A DNA stretch of 64,000 nt, from the NCBI GenBank assembly GCA_037200685.1, contig JBBCIG010000002.1:124001-188000 (forward strand), in the 5' to 3' direction. Origin of the DNA: JAJKIP01 sp037200685 (GTDB taxonomy: Bacteria; Bacteroidota; Bacteroidia; Chitinophagales; Chitinophagaceae). The notes under the pieces were generated by a model that ran no database searches, was not told the DNA's origin, and saw only the letters and a program-made list of their open reading frames with translations. Positions within the stretch are counted from its first letter, which is position 1; each line of letters begins with the position of its first letter. Shown piece after piece: positions 16,635 through 25,400 of this stretch. The position numbers and the translations under genes are program-made.

Positions 16635-17424
16635 CTTTTATATTTTTTATATTAGTTTGCGATAATTTGAGATAGCTTTCTGCTTCCTGGCGAAATTTGC
16701 TGTCCGGAAAACGATCAGTAAACTCTTCACATTGAGCGATAACCTGCTCAAAGCGTTCCGTCTTTTTCTCCTCGATGCTCAATTCCGCAAAACGAAAATA
16801 AGATTTAATAATCATTAGTTTATATTCATCACCCTTGCCAGACTCAGGATAAGTATTTAAAAGTGCGGCAAACGATACGCCTGCGGCCCTGAATTGCCCC
16901 ATATCGTAATACAATTTGGCGCTTTTATAATCTTTCGTTTCCAGTTTTGCCCTGCTGATATCTATAATGGCCGAAGCTTCTTTATTCCTTTCGGACCCGG
17001 GATGCGTGTTAATGAATATCTGCATCATACCGATCGTCTTTATCGTGTTGGTCTGATCCAGCTCCGCCTTAGGCGATTGTTTGTAAAAACTATAAGCCCG
17101 CATATAGTCCATTTCTTCCGCCTTTGGACTATTTGGGAAAATTTCAAGAAAAGTTTTAAACAGGTTTTCGGCGTTCATGTAATCTGCCTGGTTGTAAGCA
17201 CAGTAAGCATATTTATAATACACGTCCTGGAACTCAGGCCTTGTTTTATAATAAGGCATGATATCCTCATAAACCATTTGCGCTTTGTTATACTTCTTCG
17301 CGACGAAATACTTTTCGGCAATACGCAGCTTATACTCAGGATCAGGATTCTTGAGGATCTTGGATATTCCTTTGCTGCAACTGCTGAGAGTGGCAACTAT
17401 TATTAAAATGGGTAAAAAACGCAT
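16609..17424 (-). CDS. bamD: Outer membrane assembly lipoprotein BamD
   Basis: BamD is the TPR lipoprotein of the BAM complex that folds outer-membrane beta-barrels. The ATG at 17424 (MRFLPILIIVATLSSCSKG) gives a clear lipoprotein signal with Cys in LSSC; an upstream in-frame ATG would add 14 residues and spoil the signal. Tetratricopeptide-like helices follow (AEKYFVAKKYNKAQMVYE, YYKYAYCAYNQADYMNAE). Length 271 residues is normal. A -7 box TAACTTTG on the minus strand (17434-17441) would give an almost leaderless mRNA. Confidence 0.93.
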   Translation of the reverse strand: MRFLPILIIVATLSSCSKGISKILKNPDPEYKLRIAEKYFVAKKYNKAQMVYEDIMPYYKTRPEFQDVYYKYAYCAYNQADYMNAENLFKTFLEIFPNSPKAEEMDYMRAYSFYKQSPKAELDQTNTIKTIGMMQIFINTHPGSERNKEASAIIDISRAKLETKDYKSAKLYYDMGQFRAAGVSFAALLNTYPESGKGDEYKLMIIKSYFRFAELSIEEKKTERFEQVIAQCEEFTDRFPDSKFRQEAESYLKLSQTNIKNIKDEQIKTSA

Positions 17425-17433
17425 AAAAGAGTG

Positions 17434-17441
17434 CAAAGTTA
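17434..17441 (-). promoter_or_regulatory. Possible -7 element of bamD promoter
   Basis: TAACTTTG on the minus strand fits TAnnTTTG, 10 bases before the bamD start codon. A TTG lies 22 bases further upstream, slightly outside the usual 19-20 spacing. Confidence 0.45.
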
Positions 17442-17536
17442 ACTGATACGAACAAATCTTGCACAAAAAAGATAAGCTTCCAAACCTTACCAGTTAAGGT
17501 TTTTATAAGAATACAGACGGAATCAATACATTAATA

Positions 17537-17570
17537 TAAAAAAGCCTCCTACAAATAATTGCAGGAGGCT
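17537..17570 (-). terminator. Terminator of the OmpA/TSP3 gene
   Basis: AGCCTCCT (17543-17550) and AGGAGGCT (17563-17570) form a perfect 8-bp stem with a 12-base loop. On the minus strand a run of T follows, 27 bases after the stop codon. Confidence 0.88.
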
Positions 17571-17596
17571 GTCTATCAGCAAAAAGTAATCACAAA

Positions 17597-19315
17597 TTAT
17601 TTCTTCCGAAGGTTCGGATGCGGAGGAGCAACGGTATTCGGACCGTCTTCACCTTCAGCAGCGCCACGGATATCAACAGTGTCATTAGGACCATCTTCAC
17701 CAAACTTGAAGATCAAGCGATCAGAGCTTACACCCTCACTTTCTGCGAGGTATGTGATCACTTTATTTACATGATCCCAGCTTAATTGCTGTTCTTTCTT
17801 GGTAGAAGAGCCATAGCCAATTACTACTATTTTACATTCTGGGCTATTGCGCAATTTAGCGCCAACAACAGCTAATACAGCTTTTGCATCACTGCTCAGT
17901 GCATTAGAATTGTTGCTGAAAGATACGCTTGGTAATGGGCCAAGATTTACATCACAACCTCCTTTATTAGAACCCATTCTGTCTAAATATGGTGTGAAGC
18001 AAGTTGAATCAGGGCATGGGCATTTACCTACACCATCAGCATCCACTGGCTGGCAATATGTCGGAGTAACCAATTCTTTATCCTTACAATCAGGTACACC
18101 GTCACCGTCTGTATCTTTACTAACACCATGGCTATCAACAGGGCAGCCAGCAGGAGTTTGTTCCTGGTCAAATTGATCAGTGACACCATCACCATCCTGG
18201 TCAGGTAATACTGGTTTTGGTATTTTCATCAACCGTGGGTTGCGGATTTCGCTGTATGCATAATCCAGCGGGTTCAGCCACCATAAAGGTTGAACTGCTT
18301 TAGCACCCAGGTTAAAGTTTAAACCAACTGTAGCATAGTTATAAGAATCGTAGTCCCTTGTAAGACTTGCATCGCCCCATGCATGTTCCTGCCAGCGTTG
18401 TCCGTCTAACAAATCATCTTTTACGATACCTATTCTATCTTCTATCGCTAAATTGATACGATTGCTTAATTTAAAGGCTATACCAGCCCCAACAGTACCA
18501 GATGGTTTCAATGTGTTGCCAAATAATTTTGGGCGACGGTTTCCCTGGCTTTCCGCAGGAGTTTCATAAGAATCGTCCATTAAATTTTTAAGCGCCTTCC
18601 TGGTGTCTTTACGATCCTTGTAAACATTTCCTGCAATACCAGAAAAATTATATTTGGCAGTGCCATTCAGTGCATTAACTTTTGTATCATACACAGAAGC
18701 ACCAAAACCTACAAGAGCATAAACACTAACACCTGTTTTCGCTTTGTGAAAACGAATATTATTTAATGTAAAAACACCTTCCAGGGAAAGATCCTGAACT
18801 TTTGTTTTATAATTATAATAAACAGACTCAAGTGGAGTTGCTGCACTACCTCCAATCAATGATTGGGAAGAAATAATACTACCGGAAGGCTGCCTGTAAG
18901 GAGCGGAATACCTGGTAGCAACAGTGCTACCCTCCCATGCCGAATTTTTTGCAAAGTTCTGGTTGGATGTCCAGTCAAGACCTTTACCAATTCCGTACAT
19001 ATATTCTAACCGAAGCGAGAATATATAGCCAAAGGCTTTTCTTACATGCAATCCAAAGCCCGGAGCAAATTGCGAAGCAACGTCACCGCTTACGCGGAAC
19101 ATACCACCCTTTACCCCAATTTCCCATTGATTGCGGGGCTTGGCAGGAAAGTCGTATGTACCATTTAAAAACTCCGTATGCTGAGGCATACGCTTCGACG
19201 TAATTACTGAAGAGTCTGTAACACTATAACTATCTCCCGTCGTTGTTTGAGAAATAGCGGATAATGTTAGAAGGCAGAATGATACTGCCAATAAAGTATA
19301 CTTTTTGCTTATCAT
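17597..19315 (-). CDS. OmpA-family outer membrane protein with TSP3 repeats
   Basis: A 572-residue outer-membrane protein. The ATG at 19315 gives a clean signal peptide (MISKKYTLLAVSFCLLTLSA). A predicted beta-barrel (about 40-330) carries alternating aromatic strands. Calcium-binding thrombospondin type 3 repeats follow (DQDGDGVTDQFD, DTDGDGVPDCKD), then a cysteine-rich linker and an OmpA-like peptidoglycan-binding domain (SFSNNSNALSSDAKAVLAV, VVIGYGSS). The very C-terminus is an unusual acidic tail with two GEDGPN motifs ending in PPHPNLRKK. The promoter at 19364-19393 and the terminator at 17537 make it a single-gene unit. Confidence 0.88.
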   Translation of the reverse strand: MISKKYTLLAVSFCLLTLSAISQTTTGDSYSVTDSSVITSKRMPQHTEFLNGTYDFPAKPRNQWEIGVKGGMFRVSGDVASQFAPGFGLHVRKAFGYIFSLRLEYMYGIGKGLDWTSNQNFAKNSAWEGSTVATRYSAPYRQPSGSIISSQSLIGGSAATPLESVYYNYKTKVQDLSLEGVFTLNNIRFHKAKTGVSVYALVGFGASVYDTKVNALNGTAKYNFSGIAGNVYKDRKDTRKALKNLMDDSYETPAESQGNRRPKLFGNTLKPSGTVGAGIAFKLSNRINLAIEDRIGIVKDDLLDGQRWQEHAWGDASLTRDYDSYNYATVGLNFNLGAKAVQPLWWLNPLDYAYSEIRNPRLMKIPKPVLPDQDGDGVTDQFDQEQTPAGCPVDSHGVSKDTDGDGVPDCKDKELVTPTYCQPVDADGVGKCPCPDSTCFTPYLDRMGSNKGGCDVNLGPLPSVSFSNNSNALSSDAKAVLAVVGAKLRNSPECKIVVIGYGSSTKKEQQLSWDHVNKVITYLAESEGVSSDRLIFKFGEDGPNDTVDIRGAAEGEDGPNTVAPPHPNLRKK

Positions 19316-19363
19316 AATGAGAAGGATTAAGATTTTACCAAAAACAATTGTCTTAATGAAACG

Positions 19364-19393
19364 CAAAAATATGATATGAGGACTAATTACCAA
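19364..19393 (-). promoter_or_regulatory. Promoter of the OmpA/TSP3 gene
   Basis: On the minus strand, TTG (19391-19393), 19 bases and TATTTTTG (19364-19371) fit the Bacteroidota consensus. It lies 48 bases upstream of the chosen start codon. Confidence 0.75.
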
Positions 19394-19513
19394 ATTTTTG
19401 CAAAAAATATTTCAGGCATTTCCCCATTATTTTCAATCACTTAGTAGAAAAAACGCTAGTCAATCTTTCGATTTTTTATTTATTTTTTGAGGTGTATATT
19501 GCCCTTTTTAAGG

Positions 19514-20479
19514 ATGAATTTACCCACCCAGCAGCTAATAGAGCATGAGTTAAGATCATTTGAAGCCCGGTTCAGGGAAGCAGTAAAGAGCCAAACTCCG
19601 TTGCTTGACCGGATCATGCGCTATATTGTAAAACGTAAGGGAAAGCAACTCAGGCCAATGTTTGTGCTCTTGTCTGCAAAGCTATGCGGAGAAATTACAG
19701 AGTCAACTTATCGAGCAGCTTCACTAGTTGAGTTGCTACATACAGCTACTCTTGTACATGATGATGTTGTAGATGACTCTATGGAGCGACGTGGATTTTT
19801 TTCGGTCTATGCTCTTTGGAAAAATAAAGCTTCGGTATTAATCGGAGATTATTTGCTGGCAAAAGGCCTTTTAATGTCCCTTGATAACAATGATCACCAG
19901 ATTTTGCACTTTCTTTCTGATGCAGTGCGAAAAATGAGCGAGGGTGAATTATTACAAATTGAAAAAGCAAGAACCTTAAATCTGAAAGAAGACATTTACT
20001 TTGAAATAATAAAAAATAAAACAGCGTCTTTGCTCGCCTCAGCCTGCTCCGCCGGCGCCTGGTCGACAAGTAATAATAAAGACATTGCGGAAAGAATGAG
20101 GGCCTTTGGCGAAAACACAGGCATAGCTTTTCAAATTAAAGACGACCTCTTTGATTATGCCAGTGAAAATGTAGGTAAGCCGACAGGGAATGATATTAAA
20201 GAAAAAAAACTGACATTGCCCCTTATTTATACATTAAATAATATTGATAAAAAAACCCGCCGGGAAATTATTTATATAGTAAAAAATAAAAACCGCGATA
20301 AAGAAAAAGTAAATTGGGTGATAAATAAAGTGAAAGAAGCTGGTGGTATAGCATACGCCACTGAAAAAATGAATGCTTATAAAAAAGAAGCGCTTACTAT
20401 ACTTCATGAATTTCCGGAAAGCCCCATCCGGAAAGGGTTGGAAGATCTTGTATTATATGTAACAGACAGGAAATACTGA
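19514..20479 (+). CDS. Polyprenyl diphosphate synthase (long chain)
   Basis: A trans-isoprenyl diphosphate synthase making the side chain of menaquinone from IPP and an allylic primer. The first aspartate-rich motif is LVHDDVVDDSMERRG (DDVVD at about 83-87) and the second QIKDDLFDYA. The residues before the first motif are small, consistent with a long product such as octaprenyl. ATG at 19514 (MNLPTQQLIEHEL) is preferred over a TTG at 19487. It is 39 bases from recJ. It supplies the quinone pathway that mqnB and mqnD serve. Confidence 0.9.
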   Translation: MNLPTQQLIEHELRSFEARFREAVKSQTPLLDRIMRYIVKRKGKQLRPMFVLLSAKLCGEITESTYRAASLVELLHTATLVHDDVVDDSMERRGFFSVYALWKNKASVLIGDYLLAKGLLMSLDNNDHQILHFLSDAVRKMSEGELLQIEKARTLNLKEDIYFEIIKNKTASLLASACSAGAWSTSNNKDIAERMRAFGENTGIAFQIKDDLFDYASENVGKPTGNDIKEKKLTLPLIYTLNNIDKKTRREIIYIVKNKNRDKEKVNWVINKVKEAGGIAYATEKMNAYKKEALTILHEFPESPIRKGLEDLVLYVTDRKY

Positions 20480-20518
20480 TCAGCGATAAAAATATTTATC
20501 ACTATCCCGAAAATCACA

Positions 20519-22219
20519 ATGGCGAAAAGATGGACGATAGTACAGGATGACAAAGAAATCACTGCGTCATTGCAAAAAGCACTGAACATCCATCCCGTCA
20601 TCTGTAAAATTTTATCCCAACGCAATATTGATTCGTTTGACAAATCAAAAGACTTTTTCCGTCCGCAATTAACAGACTTGCACGATCCCTGGCTGATGAA
20701 GGACATGGCTAAAGCAACAGAAAGAATTATTAATGCTATTAATAATGATGAAAAAATTCTCATTTTCGGCGATTATGATGTTGATGGTACCACTTCAGTA
20801 GCAAGTATGTATACTTTTTTAAAGAAAATTCATTCTAATCTTGATTTTTATATTCCTCATCGTTACAGGGAAGGTTATGGTGTAAGCAAGGCGGGAATTG
20901 ATTTTGCAAAAGAAAATGGCTTTACATTGATCATTTCGCTTGATTGTGGTATTAAATCCATCGACCTGATTGCTTATGCAAAAGAATTGAAAATAGATTT
21001 CGTAGTATGTGACCATCATTTACCGGATACAGAATTACCACCTGCTGTCGCTATTTTAAACCCGAAACAAAAAGATTGTAATTATCCTTATAAGGAATTA
21101 TGCGGATGCGGTGTTGGGTTTAAATTAATTACGGCACTGGCTGAAAAATTAAATTTACCAAAGGAAAATGTTTTTGAATCTCTTGACTTAGTTGCAACTG
21201 CTATTGCTGCAGATATTGTTTCCATGACAGGTGAAAACAGGATACTGGCTTTTCATGGATTAAAGAAAGCAAATGAACACCCCAACAATGGGATTAAAGC
21301 ATTAAGCCAATTAAGTGGTACGCAAAAAGAGTTGCACATTAATAGCCTGGTATTTATGATCGCCCCGCGGGTAAATGCTGCTGGAAGAATGGATGATGCG
21401 AGGAAAGCCGTGCAGATGTTTGTTGCTGAAACGTATGAAGAAGCTTTGCATTATGCAGAAATGTTGCATAGTGATAACACCGATCGTAAAGAAGCGGATA
21501 GCAACATAACTGCAGAAGCACTGACGCTGATACAGGAAAATGAGCAATGGATAAACAACAAGTCAACCGTTTTATATCAATCCCATTGGCACAAAGGCGT
21601 GGTAGGCATTGTGGCTTCCCGGGTGATAGAACATTATTACCGGCCTACCATTATACTTACTCAATCCGGTGATTATGCCGCAGGCAGCGCCAGGAGTGTT
21701 CCGGGATTTAATTTATATGAAGCGATCCATGCATGCAGAGAACACTTACTGGGATACGGTGGTCATTTCGCGGCAGCGGGCATGACATTAGAAATTGAAA
21801 AAATAGAAGCGTTTCGTACTAAGTTTGAAGAAATAGTAGCCGGTTCTATTCCTCCTGAACTATTGATTCCTGAAATAGTGATTGATGCTGAAATTTCTTT
21901 TAAAGACATTACCTGGCCCTTTTATAATATCCTTTGCCAGATGGAACCGTTTGGCCCGGACAATCTTCGTCCGGTTTTTATTGCTAAAAAAGTAATGAAT
22001 ACCGGTTATTCCAAAATTTTGAAAGAACAACATGTCCGCTTTTCCCTAAGGCAGGATAACGTCACTTTTACCGGTATTGGCTTTAATATGGTGGATAAGT
22101 TTCCTTTACTGGAAATGCAAAAACCAGTCGATGTTGTTTTTAAAATAGATGAGAATGAATGGAATGGGCAAAAAAACCTTCAATTAAGAATGATCGATAT
22201 CCGCCTTTCAGAAATCTGA
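20519..22219 (+). CDS. recJ: Single-stranded-DNA-specific exonuclease RecJ
   Basis: RecJ degrades 5' single-stranded DNA in recombination and mismatch repair. The DHH phosphoesterase motifs are present: GDYDVDGTTS near residue 84, SLDCGIKS, and CDHHLP near residue 162, followed by DHHA1 blocks (SHWHKGVVGIVASR, GYGGHFAAAGM) and the OB-like C-terminal domain. Length 566 residues is usual. No indel is visible. Likely cotranscribed with the upstream polyprenyl synthase gene. Confidence 0.95.
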   Translation: MAKRWTIVQDDKEITASLQKALNIHPVICKILSQRNIDSFDKSKDFFRPQLTDLHDPWLMKDMAKATERIINAINNDEKILIFGDYDVDGTTSVASMYTFLKKIHSNLDFYIPHRYREGYGVSKAGIDFAKENGFTLIISLDCGIKSIDLIAYAKELKIDFVVCDHHLPDTELPPAVAILNPKQKDCNYPYKELCGCGVGFKLITALAEKLNLPKENVFESLDLVATAIAADIVSMTGENRILAFHGLKKANEHPNNGIKALSQLSGTQKELHINSLVFMIAPRVNAAGRMDDARKAVQMFVAETYEEALHYAEMLHSDNTDRKEADSNITAEALTLIQENEQWINNKSTVLYQSHWHKGVVGIVASRVIEHYYRPTIILTQSGDYAAGSARSVPGFNLYEAIHACREHLLGYGGHFAAAGMTLEIEKIEAFRTKFEEIVAGSIPPELLIPEIVIDAEISFKDITWPFYNILCQMEPFGPDNLRPVFIAKKVMNTGYSKILKEQHVRFSLRQDNVTFTGIGFNMVDKFPLLEMQKPVDVVFKIDENEWNGQKNLQLRMIDIRLSEI

Positions 22220-22436
22220 ATTACTTGTTAAGTTATTTTACTGTTACCGTGTTCGCCGAATGCTTCTGGCGTGTAGATTTACAACTTGAAACACAGAACC
22301 GTGTTTTAATTATTCCTTCTTCAATCTCTTTGCTAAAACCACTCTCCCTATTTAAATAAGCCGCTTATCTTTTAAGTTGGGCTATGTGATAAATAATGTA
22401 TTAATTATTTCAATAGTGTATTCTAAAAAAAAATAT

Positions 22437-25400
22437 ATGAGAAAAATTTACCTTTTCTTTTTTATTATCTGCGCTGGAATTTTAAATCTTCAAGTCAGCG
22501 GACAAATTGTAGCATGGAATAATAATGCGCTGACAGGTATAACCGCAGGTAGCATCAATGCTACAACGAATGATGCAAATCTAAATACGTCGGTTCTTTC
22601 AAGAGGAAGTGGTATTACCGCCACTTCGTTGGGAGGAGGATATGCTTCTTCTAATTGGGTTGACGTAACCCAGGCATTGGCAATAACCAATAATCGTTAT
22701 TATCAATCCACCATTTCAGCTAATAATAATTTTAAGGTATCTCTTTCAACTTTAGATTTCAAAATCCGGCGAACAGGTACCGGCCCCAATGCTTATATAT
22801 GGCGTTACAGCACTGACGGTACAAATTTTACTGATATAGGATTACCTGTTTCTTTTACAACTACCACTTCAGGCGGTGATGTGCAACCTCAAATCGCTTT
22901 GGCAGGTATTGCTGCATTGCAAAATGTGGCGTCAGGTACTGTAATAACATTAAGGTTATACGCATGGGGCGCATCTGCCGCCGGGGGAACCCTTGCATTT
23001 GGAACAGGTAATGTAAACAGTTTAGCCTTCGGTGGCACTGTTACTACAGGCGTTTCAACAACTCCAACAATTACACCTTCTCCCAACTCTCTTTCGGGAT
23101 TTAGTACAGCGTCAGGTATCGCTTCCCCTTCTCAAAGCGTTGTTGTAAATGGAAATAATTTAACGGACAATATTACTGTTACTCCATCCTCACCTTATGA
23201 AGTATCCCTTAATAATTCCGCTTTCTTTTCATCTGTACCCCTTAACCATAATAGTGGCACTGTAAATAACGCGACAGTCTATGTAAGAATAAGCGCATCA
23301 GCTTCTGTAGGTACAGCAAACGGAACGCTTACATTTGCATCTCCCGGCGCTACAGATAAAACAGTTTCATTATCCGGGGCGGTGACTGGATTAATCAATC
23401 TTACCGCCTCTCCTTATGTTCAAAATTTCAATGGAATTGGTACAGGGCTACCAGCAGGCGTTTCCGTAAAGACAGGAGCTACGGCTTCTGCACTGGGAAC
23501 CGATGCTACTTTTACAACCGCTCCTGTTACCTGGAATAATACGGGCGGCGCATTTAAAAATTTTGCTTCCGGTAATAATGATGAGGGAGTTTCTCAAAAT
23601 ACAGCTACAGACAGGGCGGCTGGAGTACGCCAGACAGGATCCTTTGGTGATCCCGGTGCTGCATTTGTTTTCCAGGTAGCAAACACAACTGGTAAAATAA
23701 ATTTTGCATTAGATTTTAATTTACAATCACTGGATGCAAGCAGTACAAGAACTACAACCTGGCGGGTAGATTATGGCCTTGGTTTAAACCCTTCCACTTT
23801 TATTGTTCCCGCAACTACCGGAAATCTAACGACCGGGGGCGGTACTTTTTCCAATAACCCTATTCATGTGAGTTTTGGAAATTCCCTGGATAACCAATCC
23901 GGAATTATAACTATAAGAATTGTTTCAGTCACCGCTTCGTCCGGTGCAAACAACAGGCCGAGTACCGGGATTGATGATTTCACACTGGCATGGGAAGACC
24001 CAACAGCGAAAACCATCAGCTTAAGTACCGCCTCAATAAATTTTGAAACAACTAATATTGGTGGTAACAACATAAAAACCTACAAAGTAATTGGCCAGAC
24101 AAATCTTGATCACCCGATTGAGATTACAGCAGTTGCTCCATTTACTATATCTGATGATAATGTAACTTTTGTTTCTTCTTTATCTGTAGCAGCGGCAAAT
24201 GCATTTGATAAAACAATCTATGTAAAATTTTCTCCGGCTGCAGCTGGTGTGTACAACGGTTCTATTACACATAGCAGCGAAGGCGCCGTTTCGAAGATCA
24301 TTGATCTTTCAGGCGAAGCAGTTGATCCAACTTCGCTTACTTTTAATTTTAATACCTGTACTGTTTCAAGTATCCCGGGATCGGGATTTTTATCAATCAA
24401 TACAGCAGGCACACAAAAGTGGGGATGCAGCCAGTATGGAAGAAACAGTAGTAATGGCGTAGATGTAAATGGATTCTCCGGCGGCGCTGCGCAAACGAAT
24501 GACGCCTGGCTGATCTCACCGGCATTGAATTTAAATAACATTGTAAATCTTCCCGTCCTGAGTTTTTATAGTCGTGGGGAATTTACCGGGCCTAAACTCC
24601 AGCTATATATTTCTACCACTTATGATGGAAGCAGTACACCTAATCTTGCTGATTGGACAGAAATAACAACAGCTAATTTCCCTAATCCTCCGGGCTCTGC
24701 AACAACTGCATGGACATTATCAGATAATATTGATTTATCAGCATACAAAGCGGCCCCAGTTGTGTATATCGCTTTCAGGTACACCTCTTCAGCAGCATTA
24801 AATGCAGCACGCTGGTCTGTTGATGATATCGCTATTACAGATCAATCCACGTTATTAACTATAAGTCCTGTACAATTAAGTTTTGGTGAAGTTTCTGTGG
24901 GGACAAATTCTCCAGGCCAGGCTGTGAGCCTGCAAGCAATCGGTTCTTCTGATTTAACCATAACACCTCCTGCAGGTTATCAAATTTCTACTAATAACAA
25001 TGACTTTACATCGAATCCTATTGTTATTAACCAGGCAACGGCTTCTGCAGGAACAACATTGTATGTAAGATTTTCACCTGTTGCAAAGGCATTAAAAGTG
25101 GAAGGGAATATTAAGGTTACTGCTACGGGGTTAAATAAAGACGTTGTTGCTGTAACAGGTTCTTCTTATCCTAAGGCAGAAACTTTTGATGTGGCTTGTT
25201 ATAATATTAGTTTCTTCGGAGCCAATTCTACTAATACAGCAACCGAATCGCAAATTGCTACCCAGGTAGCTAATATTTCCACAGTAATGCAGCGCCTGAA
25301 TGCGGATGTAATTGGTATTGAAGAAATGTCAAATGATGCGGCGTTAGCGCAATTAATAGGCAATCTTCCTGGGTATGCTTCAGTGATGTCGCCCCGCTGG

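Noticed and set aside
16894..17406. Plus-strand 170-codon frame opposite bamD
   Set aside because: Fully antisense to a well-supported gene and without domain similarity.
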